Shown piece after piece: positions 52,623 through 62,105 of a stretch of 64,000 nt of DNA (its first letter is position 1; each line of letters starts with the position of its first letter). This DNA is from an uncultured Fusicatenibacter sp. (lineage in GTDB: Bacteria; Bacillota; Clostridia; Lachnospirales; Lachnospiraceae). A model generated the notes under the pieces. It searched no databases and was not told where the DNA came from. It worked only from the letters and a program-made list of their open reading frames with translations. The position numbers were made by a program, and so were the translations under genes. The stretch is from NCBI GenBank assembly GCA_902493585.1, contig CABUPZ010000003.1, positions 1 through 64,000 on the forward strand, written 5' to 3'.

Positions 52623-55304
52623 ATGGAAGAAAAGAAGAGAGCTTTTTACAGTGTACCTGCAAAGGCAGTGGTTTTGTTCCTGTGTGCGCTGGGCGTCTTT
52701 CTCGCCGGATTCTGCGGGATCCTTCTGCTGGATCTGGCATCCAGGGGTGTTCCCATCAGCAGGGCGAAGACTCCTTATGAGAGTACGGAGTCCTGCGGAG
52801 TGCTTATGACCGGGCAGCTGGAAGAGCTGCAGGACTTTTACGAAGGACAGCATAAACTGCACATCAGCGATGCGCCGGCATCCGAGACGATCGTGGATAT
52901 CACGGAATTTGGGGAAGGGGCGCTGGGAGAGGCGGGAGAAAATACTTCCTATACGTTGGCACAGCTGGACCAGATGACGGATCAGATTCTTTCGATGTTC
53001 AATGATTCTGTGGCTTACTACGCGGAAGACTATGCGTCCAATGATGCGGGTGTTGAGGTATATGAGGATACTTACGACGAGAATGGGGAATACGTTGATA
53101 TCTATCAGAAAGCCCGGGAGGATCAGAAATCTTATATGTATGAAGATTATAATATGATCGTGGATCCGGATGGAAATGAAATCGACTGCAACGGTTCGCA
53201 TTTTACACCGTCCCAGCAGACGATCGATTCCCTGAAGGCGAATGAATGCGATTATAAAGACTATTCTTCTCAGTTTCTGTATCTTTACGAGATGGGCGGC
53301 GATTATGAAACGGAGCTGCCCCAGTCGGGTGTGAGCCTCAGGGATTACGCGGCGAAAAACCGCCAGGTGTCCCTGTATGATCTGTATCAGGCGCTCTACC
53401 ATACCGTGCGTACGCTGGTGAACTACAGGAATGCGGACGGCGATATGAAAGAAGAGAGCAACGTTCAGTATTGTATCGAACTGGAAGATGGGACCGTCTA
53501 TACCAATGTGGACAGCTGGAGTGAGGGTTACAACGCGGCAGTCTCGGCGATGAGCGCTTCGGAAGCGAATGCGGAGGGAAGAATGATAGGCGTGGCTTAT
53601 TCCCGGGAACTTGGCCGTGCGGCGTTCGAGAAGAAATCTCCGTCGTCGGATATGATGCAGGTTCTTACTTCCTGGATCTCGGCGAACAATCTGGTGACGG
53701 AAGGGGAGAAGGCAGTCGTTGTACTGAATACTTCCTGGCCGGTGGAGGATGAATTTTCACAGGCAGCCAGTGTGTTTTCCGTATGGGGCAGCTGGACGCC
53801 GCTTCTGGCGGGACTTACGGCAGCCGGGATCGTGCTTGGGCTGGTCAGTCTTGTGCTTGCCACTTTGCAGGCGGGGCGGAACTGTTATAACAGGGAAATC
53901 AAGCGGTATTCCTTCGACTGTATCCCTACGGAAGTCTACCTGATCCTGATCTTTCTGGTGGGCGCCATGATCATCTGCCTTCCGGTTCTGGTGATCGGTT
54001 TGAGCTTTGACCAGTATCCGACTGCCTATACCGGAAATTCCCAGTATTATCTCAGGGATATGCAGGCGTACCGTTCTCTTTTTGCAGGTCTCTCACTCAG
54101 TGGAGGGATAATGCTTATGATGCCGATTTACAGCAGTCTGGTGCGCAGGATCAAGGCGAAAAATCTCTGGAGCAGATCTCTGGTCCGGAGTATCTTTAAA
54201 ATGTGCCGTGAAGTCTATGACGCAAGAAAGATGACACAGAAGATCCTGCTGGTATTTGTGATTTTTGCGCTGCTTCAGATTATTTTCATCGGTGTTTTTG
54301 GCGGGTTTGGTATTTTGCTTGCTGCTTTGCTGGACATTATCGCGGCGCTCTATCTGGTGCGCGAGGCGGCCGGGCGTCAGACCATCCAGCAGGGCCTTCG
54401 CAGGATCGGCAGCGGAGATCTGGAGTATAAGATCGACCTGACGACCCTGCGCGGCGATAACCTGGAAATGGCGGAGACGGTCAACAGTGTGGGAAAAGGC
54501 CTGCAGGCGGCGATCCAGGAGCAGATGAAGAGCGAACGTCTGAAGACAGACCTGATCACCAATGTGTCCCATGATATCAAAACGCCCCTGACGTCGATCA
54601 TCAATTATGTGGATCTTCTGAAACGGGAGGGAATCCAGGATCCGAAGATCAAAGGTTACATTGATATCCTGGATGCGAAATCTCAGAGGCTGAAACAGCT
54701 GACTGAGGATCTGGTGGAGGCTTCCAAGATCAGTTCCGGAAATATCAAACTGGAATTTATGAACCTGAATCTGAATGAACTGGTGCAGCAGGTCAACGGA
54801 GAGTTTGACGAACGGTTTAGGGACAGAAATCTGTCGCTGATCTGTGTGCTTGGCAATGAGCCGCTGGTGATCCGTGCGGACAGCCGCCGGATCTGGCGAG
54901 TACTGGAAAATCTTTATGTCAATGTGGTGAAATATGCGATGCCCGGCACGCGGGTCTACGTTGACGCGATGAAACGGAACGACAAGGTCGTCTTTTCCAT
55001 CAAAAATATCTCAGAAAATCCGCTGAACATCAATGCGGATGAGCTGACGGAACGCTTTATCCGCGGCGATGTGAGCCGCAGCACAGAGGGAAGCGGACTG
55101 GGACTTTCCATTGCGAAAAACCTGACGACCCTGCAGCACGGAACTTTCCGGATCTACCTGGACGGCGATCTGTTTAAGGTGACGATCACATTCGATGAAG
55201 TAAAAGAACAGAAGAAGCAGACGAAACCGCCGGCACCGGAAACATCCGGGCAGACGGAGGAAGATTTCTGGGAAAAGCTGCAGAACGAGCAGAAATCCAA
55301 GTGA
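52623..55304 (+). CDS. Very large multi-pass sensor histidine kinase
   Basis: This 893-residue kinase is unusually long for an OmpR partner. One helix near 14-36 is followed by an outer domain of about 345 residues, then further hydrophobic segments (about 387-411, 438-462, 481-501 and 540-575), a short linker, and the kinase core with NVSHDIKTPLTSIINYVD (H650) and GSGLGLSIAKNL. The core resembles VanS-type kinases of Clostridia. The large exported domain, without a family I recognise, points to sensing of an outside or envelope signal. The C-terminus adds a Lys/Gln/Glu-rich tail. AAAAGGAGAA precedes the ATG. Confidence 0.87.
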   Translation: MEEKKRAFYSVPAKAVVLFLCALGVFLAGFCGILLLDLASRGVPISRAKTPYESTESCGVLMTGQLEELQDFYEGQHKLHISDAPASETIVDITEFGEGALGEAGENTSYTLAQLDQMTDQILSMFNDSVAYYAEDYASNDAGVEVYEDTYDENGEYVDIYQKAREDQKSYMYEDYNMIVDPDGNEIDCNGSHFTPSQQTIDSLKANECDYKDYSSQFLYLYEMGGDYETELPQSGVSLRDYAAKNRQVSLYDLYQALYHTVRTLVNYRNADGDMKEESNVQYCIELEDGTVYTNVDSWSEGYNAAVSAMSASEANAEGRMIGVAYSRELGRAAFEKKSPSSDMMQVLTSWISANNLVTEGEKAVVVLNTSWPVEDEFSQAASVFSVWGSWTPLLAGLTAAGIVLGLVSLVLATLQAGRNCYNREIKRYSFDCIPTEVYLILIFLVGAMIICLPVLVIGLSFDQYPTAYTGNSQYYLRDMQAYRSLFAGLSLSGGIMLMMPIYSSLVRRIKAKNLWSRSLVRSIFKMCREVYDARKMTQKILLVFVIFALLQIIFIGVFGGFGILLAALLDIIAALYLVREAAGRQTIQQGLRRIGSGDLEYKIDLTTLRGDNLEMAETVNSVGKGLQAAIQEQMKSERLKTDLITNVSHDIKTPLTSIINYVDLLKREGIQDPKIKGYIDILDAKSQRLKQLTEDLVEASKISSGNIKLEFMNLNLNELVQQVNGEFDERFRDRNLSLICVLGNEPLVIRADSRRIWRVLENLYVNVVKYAMPGTRVYVDAMKRNDKVVFSIKNISENPLNINADELTERFIRGDVSRSTEGSGLGLSIAKNLTTLQHGTFRIYLDGDLFKVTITFDEVKEQKKQTKPPAPETSGQTEEDFWEKLQNEQKSK

Positions 55305-55380
55305 CGGCACCAGAAAACGTGCGCTGAAGAAACTTATTTTGAAAAAGATATTCAGGAAAAGTATTCACAAAAAGACATGA

Positions 55381-55456
55381 AAAAAGAACCCCTGATTTGT
55401 GATTGGTCGATGTATTGAAAACGAAATGGATCACAAATCAGGGGTTCTTCTTTTTT
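55381..55456. terminator. Bidirectional terminator between kinase and DUF624 genes
   Basis: AAGAACCCCTGATTTGTGAT and ATCACAAATCAGGGGTTCTT pair perfectly over about 20 bases around a 26-base loop, with A- and T-runs outside. Confidence 0.88.
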
Positions 55457-55504
55457 CACTGAATCCGATTCAGCAGTTACAGAACAGCGGTTTCTCCGGC
55501 TGTT

Positions 55505-56362
55505 TTATACGGTCGTTTCCTCTGCTTCGGAAGATTCTTCCGAAGAAACGGTTTCGGAAGAGACTTCTTCCGAAGAAGCAGCATCAGAAGCATCACTGTC
55601 AGAAGCGGAACCATCGGAATCAGAAGGTTCCTCCGAATCCGTTCCGGAGTTTTTCAGAAAATCTGTGCTGGCACGGTCCATTGCCTCGAGGACCCGGCTG
55701 GATTCCTCCATCTCTGAGAGCTCCCCGTCCTCTTCTTCCGCCGGCATATAGTATGGAAAGATCTTATTTACAAAGAACCAGGAATTGGCAAGCGCCACAA
55801 CGGAGGTTCCAAGGAAGATCATAAAGAAGAGTACCATCGAAGAGATGGATGCCGGAGCAAAGATAAACAGAAGCAGCGGCAGAAGGTTAATGATGAGCAT
55901 AACGATGGTCCACGGCAGATGGCGGATCGCCATCAGGAGAGAATTCTTGATCGTCTGACGAACCGTATTGTCAAACCGGCACAGGACGGGGAAGACATAG
56001 GTCAGAACCATACCCCAGACAAACAGAAGAACAAAAAATACATACTTCAGATAAGCGAACCCGCCAGCCATCTGGTTGGTCAGAAAGATATCCAAAAACA
56101 GGAAAACACCGATAAAAAGGAGGATCAGCCAGATGCCGACTGCCTGTTTGAAATTCTGCCGCCAGGATTTCCAATAACTCTTCCATACATAAGACTCTTC
56201 GTTTTTCACCATTTTCAGTGTTACATAATACAGAGCAGTATAGTTGACGCCGATGGTAAAAATCGGGATAGACGTAAAGATAAATACCAGGTTCAGAACC
56301 ATCAGATCGAAGACCCTTCCCATAAACTGCGAAAATTTGCTGTCAGGATTGAAAATACCCAT
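55505..56362 (-). CDS. YesL/DUF624 family membrane protein with acidic tail
   Basis: A 285-residue protein with about five helices. The N-terminus MGIFNPDSKFSQFMGRVFDL and the NEESYVWKSYWKSWRQNFKQA loop are typical of YesL/DUF624 proteins, which are usually encoded near YesM/YesN and LplB/YtcP systems. The last 75 residues are a Ser/Asp/Glu-rich cytoplasmic tail with repeated SSE and SDS units, not usual for the family. GAGGAATAAC precedes the ATG. Role unknown; probably linked to sugar import or sensing. Confidence 0.8.
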   Translation of the reverse strand: MGIFNPDSKFSQFMGRVFDLMVLNLVFIFTSIPIFTIGVNYTALYYVTLKMVKNEESYVWKSYWKSWRQNFKQAVGIWLILLFIGVFLFLDIFLTNQMAGGFAYLKYVFFVLLFVWGMVLTYVFPVLCRFDNTVRQTIKNSLLMAIRHLPWTIVMLIINLLPLLLFIFAPASISSMVLFFMIFLGTSVVALANSWFFVNKIFPYYMPAEEEDGELSEMEESSRVLEAMDRASTDFLKNSGTDSEEPSDSDGSASDSDASDAASSEEVSSETVSSEESSEAEETTV

Positions 56363-56677
56363 TGCTGTTATTCCTCTTTTCTACTAAAATATATTGAGTA
56401 GTATAGCGAATTTTTGGTGAAAATGCAATGAACAGAATCTAAAGTTTGAGATTCGTCAATGTGACTACGAAAAGAAAATATCTTTGTTTATTCTGCTGTT
56501 GATGGTGGGTGCGGATAGAGGGGATAAGCATTATTGACAAGGGCATTCCTGAAAATTTGTGGAATAATGGTATGGTGCAAATTGGTCTGTTTAGGTATAC
56601 TTAGTTCAGAAACAAAAAAGCGTCATTCGGCGCTTCGGGGTTAAAGACAGGATAAGAATTCTAGGAGGATATGAAAA
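56363..56677. other. Intergenic region before the MsmK-type gene
   Basis: TTGACA at about 56534 has no well-spaced -10 box. AAGCG/CGCTT makes a small hairpin at about 56618-56635. Otherwise I see no gene or signal. Confidence 0.35.
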
Positions 56678-57790
56678 ATGGCAAGTTTATCTTTACAGCA
56701 CATTACCAAGAGATATCCAAATGGTTTTGAAGCCGTTAAGGACTTCAACCTGGAGATCGCAGACAAAGAGTTTATCATCTTTGTAGGACCTTCCGGATGT
56801 GGAAAATCTACCACACTGCGTATGATCGCAGGTCTGGAAGAAATTTCCGACGGAACACTGAAAATTGATGACAAGGTTATGAACGATGTAGAGCCGAAGG
56901 ATCGTGATATCGCGATGGTATTCCAGAACTACGCTCTGTATCCTCATATGACCGTATATGATAACATGGCTTTCGGTCTGAAACTGAGAAAAACTCCGAA
57001 GGATCAGATCGACAAGATGGTAAAAGAAGCAGCTAAGATCCTGGATCTGGAGAAACTGCTTGACCGTAAACCGAAGGCTCTGTCCGGTGGTCAGAGACAG
57101 CGTGTTGCTATGGGACGTGCAATCGTGCGTGATCCGAAAGTATTCCTGATGGACGAGCCGCTGTCCAACCTGGATGCAAAACTTCGTGTACAGATGCGTA
57201 CTGAGATCTCCAAACTGCATGAGAGACTGGGCGCTACGATCATCTACGTAACACATGACCAGACAGAGGCTATGACCCTGGGTACCAGAATCGTAGTTAT
57301 GAAAGACGGCGTTGTTCAGCAGGTAGATACACCTCAGAACCTGTACAATGCACCGGGCAACCTGTTCGTAGCCGGATTCATCGGATCTCCGCAGATGAAC
57401 TTCCTGGATGCAAAAGTAAGTGTAAACGGAAACGACGTTACCTTAACAGTTGGCAAGTACAGCATGAAACTGCCGGCATCCAAAGCAAAAGCCGTAATCG
57501 AAGGCGGATATGACGGAAAGACCGTAGTTATGGGTATCCGTCCTGAAAACGTACATGATTCTCAGATGTTCATCGAGACATCCAAAGAGAGTGTTATCGA
57601 GTGTCAGATCAACGTATATGAGCTGTTAGGTGCAGAAGTTTATCTGTACTTCGACTGCGAGGGATTCCCGATGACAGCCCGCGTAGATCCGCGTACAACT
57701 GCAAGAAGCGGTGATACCGTTAAATTTGCACTGGATATGGAAAAAGTTCATCTGTTCGACAAAGAGACAGAACTTACCATTACCAACTAA
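56678..57790 (+). CDS. msmK: Sugar ABC transporter ATP-binding protein, MsmK/UgpC type
   Basis: This 370-residue ATPase has GPSGCGKST (Walker A), ALSGGQRQRVAMGRA (signature), FLMDEPLSNLD (Walker B) and THDQTEAMTLG, followed by a C-terminal TOBE/regulatory domain of about 130 residues. It has no permease genes beside it. By analogy with Bacillus MsmX, one such ATPase energises many importers that lack their own, for example the LplB/YtcP pair at 47036-48872. Codon use is strongly biased to a small set, as in highly expressed genes. GGAGGATATG precedes the ATG. Confidence 0.93.
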   Translation: MASLSLQHITKRYPNGFEAVKDFNLEIADKEFIIFVGPSGCGKSTTLRMIAGLEEISDGTLKIDDKVMNDVEPKDRDIAMVFQNYALYPHMTVYDNMAFGLKLRKTPKDQIDKMVKEAAKILDLEKLLDRKPKALSGGQRQRVAMGRAIVRDPKVFLMDEPLSNLDAKLRVQMRTEISKLHERLGATIIYVTHDQTEAMTLGTRIVVMKDGVVQQVDTPQNLYNAPGNLFVAGFIGSPQMNFLDAKVSVNGNDVTLTVGKYSMKLPASKAKAVIEGGYDGKTVVMGIRPENVHDSQMFIETSKESVIECQINVYELLGAEVYLYFDCEGFPMTARVDPRTTARSGDTVKFALDMEKVHLFDKETELTITN

Positions 57791-57821
57791 TCAGATATCT
57801 TTTTGGAATTCATTCCATAGG

Positions 57822-57850
57822 GAGGACTGCCTGCGGGCGGTCCTCTTTTT
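57822..57850 (+). terminator. Terminator after the msmK-type gene
   Basis: GAGGACTGCC and GGCGGTCCTC pair around a short loop, followed by TTTTT. Further on, TGGCGGAACGGTTGC at about 57949-57963 looks like a single half of the 28-base palindrome. Confidence 0.88.
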
Positions 57851-57991
57851 CTATTCCGGCGTCCATCCAAGAAAAACTGCTTCGGAATGAGGCGGGCGCC
57901 CAAAGGCATCCTGGTTTCATACGGTATGTGTAGAAAACTCAAAGACCTGGCGGAACGGTTGCCTGCACTCTGACTTTTTTACGGAAAATCA

Positions 57992-58020
57992 TTGCCAATC
58001 CATTGAAAATACGATATGAT
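57992..58020 (+). promoter_or_regulatory. Promoter of the CdaR-like regulator gene
   Basis: TTGCCA (57992-57997) and TATGAT (58015-58020) with a 17-base spacer. Confidence 0.55.
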
Positions 58021-58110
58021 TGAATATATATGTCAATAGATTCTAACAATGTCAGGCATTGAGAAAATGTCTTTGGTTGTACAGGATCAAAGAGAAAGGA
58101 AGTGGCAATT

Positions 58111-59202
58111 TTGGTTTCAAGTCAGGTTTTACAGAAGACTCTGGACGAACTCAGAAATATTACAAGAATTGATTTATGTGTGACAAATACGGATGGCGCT
58201 CTGCTCGTTACCACGTTTCCGGAAACAGCGATCGATGCAGACAGCATCCGTTCTTTTGTAGATTCTGCAGCGGACAGCCAGGTGATTCAGGACAATCATT
58301 TCTTCAAGGTATACGATAATCAGAATGTGGAATATGTCCTGCTGGCAAGGGGCAGCAGCGATGATGCTTATATGATCGGAAAGGTAGCGGTTTGCCAGAT
58401 TCAGAATCTGATCATCGCCTATAAAGAGCGTCTGGATAAGAACAATTTCATCCAGAACCTTCTGCTGGACAACCTCCTGATGGTGGACGTTTATAATCGT
58501 GCAAAAAAGCTGCGGATTGATACGGATGTGCGTCGTGTTGTATTTATGGTGGAGACCAAAATGGAAAAGGATGCCAATGCGATGGAGACGGTCAAAAGCT
58601 TGTTTGTATCCCGCCCGAGAGATTTTATCACTGCCGTGGAAGAAAAGAGCATCATCATTGTCAAAGAACTGAAAGAAGAGGACGGCTTTGAGGAAATGAA
58701 CCAGATTGCAAACATGCTGGTGGATATGCTGAATGCGGAGGCCATGTCCCAGGTGCGCGTTTCTTACGGAAATCCGGTCAATGAGATCAAGAACGTATCC
58801 CGTTCTTATAAGGAAGCAAAGATGGCCCTGGAAGTAGGAAAGATTTTCTATGCGGAAAAGAACGTGATCCCGTATAATAATCTCGGAATCGGACGTCTGA
58901 TCTATCAGCTGCCGATCCCGCTTTGCGAAATGTTTATGAAAGAAGTGTTCGGAGAACACCTGCCGGATACCTTCGATGAGGAGACTCTGACAACGATCAA
59001 TAAGTTCTTTGAGAACAACCTGAATGTGTCCGAGACCTCCCGCCAGCTGTACGTACACAGAAATACGCTGGTTTACCGTCTTGAAAAACTGGAAAAGAGT
59101 ACAGGCCTGGATATCCGCAGGTTTGACGATGCTCTGACCTTCAAGATCGCGATGATGGTAGTCAGCTACATGAACTATATGAACAATAACGAAAATGCTT
59201 AA
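58111..59202 (+). CDS. CdaR/PucR-type transcriptional regulator
   Basis: A 363-residue regulator. The N-terminal part (about 1-120) is a sensing domain of the sugar-diacid-regulator type; a middle GGDEF-like/CdaR region follows; and the C-terminus has the PucR helix-turn-helix: LTTINKFFENNLNVSETSRQLYVHRNTLVYRLEKLE. The TTG at 58111 is preferred over the GTG at 58102 because AAAGGAAGTGG is then correctly spaced and the family begins VSSQVLQ here. It lies 39 bases before the aconitase-family gene, so it likely senses a carboxylic acid and controls that enzyme. Confidence 0.8.
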   Translation: MVSSQVLQKTLDELRNITRIDLCVTNTDGALLVTTFPETAIDADSIRSFVDSAADSQVIQDNHFFKVYDNQNVEYVLLARGSSDDAYMIGKVAVCQIQNLIIAYKERLDKNNFIQNLLLDNLLMVDVYNRAKKLRIDTDVRRVVFMVETKMEKDANAMETVKSLFVSRPRDFITAVEEKSIIIVKELKEEDGFEEMNQIANMLVDMLNAEAMSQVRVSYGNPVNEIKNVSRSYKEAKMALEVGKIFYAEKNVIPYNNLGIGRLIYQLPIPLCEMFMKEVFGEHLPDTFDEETLTTINKFFENNLNVSETSRQLYVHRNTLVYRLEKLEKSTGLDIRRFDDALTFKIAMMVVSYMNYMNNNENA

Positions 59203-59241
59203 TGGGTCAAGCAGTCGTTGAGGGAAGAGAGGAGAGAACCA

Positions 59242-61527
59242 ATGATTGAATTACTGAAAACAGGAGCATATCTGGTAAACGGTACACAGGTAATTCCGGA
59301 TACGGAAGATGGAAGAGCAGAGCTGAAGGCCGTTACAGGCGCTGTCCAAGATCCAAAAGAAGCGGCAAAAGAAACCATCGCCTACGGAATTCTGAAGGAG
59401 CACAATACCTCCGGAAATATGGAAAATCTGGAGATCCGCTTTGACAAGCTGACCTCTCATGATATCACATTTGTCGGTATTATCCAGACTGCGAGAGCGT
59501 CAGGGCTGGAGAGATTCCCGATGCCGTACGTTCTGACCAACTGCCACAATTCTCTTTGCGCGGTTGGCGGCACGATCAATGAAGATGACCATATGTTTGG
59601 ACTGACCTGTGCAAAAAAATACGGCGGGGGTTATGTACCGCCGCACCAGGCAGTTATCCATCAGTATGCCCGTGAGATGCTGGCAGGCGGAGGAAAGATG
59701 ATCCTCGGTTCTGATTCTCATACTCGTTACGGAGCGCTGGGAACCATGGCGGTCGGCGAGGGCGGACCGGAGCTGGTAAAACAGCTTCTGAACAAGACGT
59801 ATGATATTGCGATGCCGGGAGTGATCGGCATTTACATGACCGGAGCGCCGCAGCCGGGTGTCGGTCCGCAGGATATTGCACTGGCAATTATCGGAGCAGT
59901 CTTTGCCAACGGTTATGTAAAGAATAAAGTCATGGAATTCGTGGGACCGGGCGTTGCGTCCCTGAGCGCAGACTACCGTATCGGCGTGGATGTTATGACC
60001 ACGGAAACCACCTGTCTGTCCTCCATCTGGAGAACGGACGATGAGATCCGCAAGTTTTATGAGATCCACGGAAGAAGCGGCGATTACAAGGAACTGAATC
60101 CTGGAACTGTCGCTTATTACGACGGTATGGTGATGGTAGAACTGGATAAGATCAAACCGATGATTGCGATGCCCTTCCACCCGAGCAACGTTTACACCAT
60201 CGACGAACTGAATGAAAATCTCATGGATATTCTGAACGATGTGGAAGAAAAGGCCAAAGTAAGCCTGGACGGAAAGGTTCCGTTCACATTGAAGAACAAA
60301 GTACACAACGGCAGACTGCTGGTGGATCAGGGTATCATCGCCGGATGTGCCGGCGGCGGATTTGAGAATATCTGTGACGCGGCGGATATCCTGCGGGGAC
60401 ACAGCATTGGATATGATGCGTTTACGCTGAGTGTCTATCCGGCAAGTACGCCGATTTATATGGAACTGGCGAGAAACGGAAGGCTGGCAGATCTGATGGA
60501 GACCGGAGCTGTGGTCAAGACGGCGTTCTGTGGTCCGTGCTTTGGCGCAGGAGATACTCCGGCGAACAATGCGTTCTCCATCCGCCATTCCACCAGAAAC
60601 TTCCCGAACCGTGAAGGTTCCAAGATCCAGAATGGACAGATTTCCTCGGTAGCACTGATGGATGCCCGTTCCATCGCGGCGACAGCAGCCAATCAGGGAT
60701 ATCTGACTTCTGCGACAGAGTTTACCGGAACGTATACGAAACCGACCTATCATTTTGACAAGACCATTTATGAGAACCGTGTGTTTGACAGCAAGGGCGT
60801 TGCGGACCCATCCGTTGAGATTCAGTTTGGACCGAATATCAAAGACTGGCCGTCTATGCCGGCGCTGACAGACCATCTCGTTCTGAAAGTAGTTTCCGAG
60901 ATCCATGATCCGGTTACCACGACGGATGAACTGATCCCGTCCGGTGAGACTTCTTCCTTCCGTTCCAATCCACTGGGTCTGGCAGAATTTGCCCTTTCCA
61001 GAAAGGATCCGGCTTATGTCGGACGTGCCAAGGAAGTCCAGAAAGCACAGAAAGCCATTGAGGCAGGGGAGTGTCCGGAGAAAGCGCTTCCGGAGCTTGC
61101 TCCTGTGATCGAGACGATCCGTGCGAATTATCCGGCTCTGGATAAGAATTTCGGTGTCGGTTCCACCATCTTTGCGGTGAAGCCAGGCGACGGCTCCGCC
61201 CGTGAGCAGGCTGCTTCCTGCCAGAAGGTACTGGGCGGATGGGCAAATATCGCCAATGAGTACGCAACAAAACGGTATCGTTCCAACCTGATCAACTGGG
61301 GAATGCTCCCGTTCCTGATCCCGGAAGGCGAGCTGCCGTTCAAAAACGGAGATTACCTGTTTGTACCGGAAATCAGAAAAGCAGTTGAGGAGAAAGCAGA
61401 GAGCATTCAGGCATATGTGGTTGCCGGAAAAGAACTGAAACCGTTTGAACTGAAGCTTGGCGCGCTGACGGACGATGAGAGGGAGATCATTCTGAAAGGC
61501 TGCCTGATCAATTACTACCGCGGATAG
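59242..61527 (+). CDS. Aconitase-family hydratase (YbhJ-like)
   Basis: This 761-residue enzyme has the aconitase superfamily layout. The iron-sulfur ligands are likely in ETTCLSSIW, and in IAGCAGGG and [11 protein letters not shown], which resemble the usual cysteine loops. [20 protein letters not shown] and NRNF-like [12 protein letters not shown] carry substrate-binding residues. Length and sequence style fit the YbhJ-type 'hydratases' rather than AcnA, AcnB or the LeuC/HacA type. It would isomerise or hydrate a tricarboxylic or related acid; whether citrate is the true substrate is open. GGAG precedes the ATG at 59242. It probably forms an operon with the regulator. Confidence 0.85.
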   Translation: MIELLKTGAYLVNGTQVIPDTEDGRAELKAVTGAVQDPKEAAKETIAYGILKEHNTSGNMENLEIRFDKLTSHDITFVGIIQTARASGLERFPMPYVLTNCHNSLCAVGGTINEDDHMFGLTCAKKYGGGYVPPHQAVIHQYAREMLAGGGKMILGSDSHTRYGALGTMAVGEGGPELVKQLLNKTYDIAMPGVIGIYMTGAPQPGVGPQDIALAIIGAVFANGYVKNKVMEFVGPGVASLSADYRIGVDVMTTETTCLSSIWRTDDEIRKFYEIHGRSGDYKELNPGTVAYYDGMVMVELDKIKPMIAMPFHPSNVYTIDELNENLMDILNDVEEKAKVSLDGKVPFTLKNKVHNGRLLVDQGIIAGCAGGGFENICDAADILRGHSIGYDAFTLSVYPASTPIYMELARNGRLADLMETGAVVKTAFCGPCFGAGDTPANNAFSIRHSTRNFPNREGSKIQNGQISSVALMDARSIAATAANQGYLTSATEFTGTYTKPTYHFDKTIYENRVFDSKGVADPSVEIQFGPNIKDWPSMPALTDHLVLKVVSEIHDPVTTTDELIPSGETSSFRSNPLGLAEFALSRKDPAYVGRAKEVQKAQKAIEAGECPEKALPELAPVIETIRANYPALDKNFGVGSTIFAVKPGDGSAREQAASCQKVLGGWANIANEYATKRYRSNLINWGMLPFLIPEGELPFKNGDYLFVPEIRKAVEEKAESIQAYVVAGKELKPFELKLGALTDDEREIILKGCLINYYRG

Positions 61528-61549
61528 TGGCAAAAAAAGATGATTCGGA

Positions 61550-61682
61550 GTAACTATTCAGCCCGGTATGCGCATTTACCGCGCAGACTGCATGAAAACG
61601 TAGTGCCTGTGGGCATCCGCCCAATGGCGAAGCGATTTTTCATGGGCGGATGCCGTAACCGTTCAGCTGGCTGAACGGTTAC
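61550..61682. repeat. Composite palindromic element with a perfect 28-base palindrome (copy 5)
   Basis: It begins with a half site GTAACTATTCAGC (61550-61562), continues with a 12-base-arm hairpin (GGCATCCGCCCA at 61612-61623 with its complement at 61643-61654), and ends with the best family member: GTAACCGTTCAGC, central TG, GCTGAACGGTTAC (61655-61682), whose 13-base arms match perfectly. It follows the hydratase gene by 22 bases and looks like two family ends around a core. Confidence 0.75.
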
Positions 61683-61725
61683 GATTTGGAATCATGTACT
61701 CCCACAGATATAAGACGAAGAAGAC

Positions 61726-61764
61726 AAAGGGGCATACACCATTTTGGGTGTATGTCCCTTTTCT
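61726..61764 (+). terminator. Intrinsic terminator downstream of the hydratase gene
   Basis: AAAGGGGCATACACC and GGTGTATGTCCCTTT pair with one wobble around a short loop, followed by TTTCT. Confidence 0.82.
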
Positions 61765-61940
61765 ATAGAAAGGAGTGTCTGCGCTTTTGGCTTGTACACT
61801 GGCAAAAGCATTCTGCTGGCTTTGCCTCTGGTGTACCAGAAATAATTATCTGAAAATAAATGAAAATAAAAATAATTATAACACTAAAATATTCAGAAGA
61901 TTTAGAAATTAAAAAATAATAAAATCATAGCAAAAATGTG

Positions 61941-61969
61941 TTGACAAATAGGACGCTGTCTGTTATTAT
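61941..61969 (+). promoter_or_regulatory. Consensus sigma-A promoter of the putative large RNA
   Basis: TTGACA (61941-61946) and TATTAT (61964-61969) with a 17-base spacer. No coding sequence follows for 1.1 kb. Confidence 0.72.
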
Positions 61970-62010
61970 AAAATCACAAACAAACAAGAGATAAAAACAA
62001 AGCAAAACCT

Positions 62011-62105
62011 GTAAAAGCAAAACTCTTTCTGAAAGGTAAATAAATCACCTGAATTTTTCAGAGAATCAGGTATCCGGGTTAACGGTGTAAGTTCTCACGG
62101 AACAA
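62011..62105 (+). promoter_or_regulatory. Riboswitch-like segment at the start of the putative RNA
   Basis: GCAAAACTC, a GAAA-bearing hairpin, a second stem and CCGGGTTAACGG occur in the order seen in c-di-GMP-I (GEMM) riboswitches, which end in a similar CCGGGTTACCG. The central GACGCAAAGC-like part is not conserved and the closing helix is not evident. At best it is a divergent relative. Confidence 0.15.

Noticed and set aside
56534..56590. TTGACA before the msmK-type gene as a promoter
   Set aside because: The nearest -10-like sequence is 23 bases away, too far for a normal sigma-A promoter.
59500..61533. A 677-codon open frame antisense to the hydratase gene
   Set aside because: No ribosome binding site, no family resemblance, and it mirrors the codon periodicity of the real gene on the other strand.
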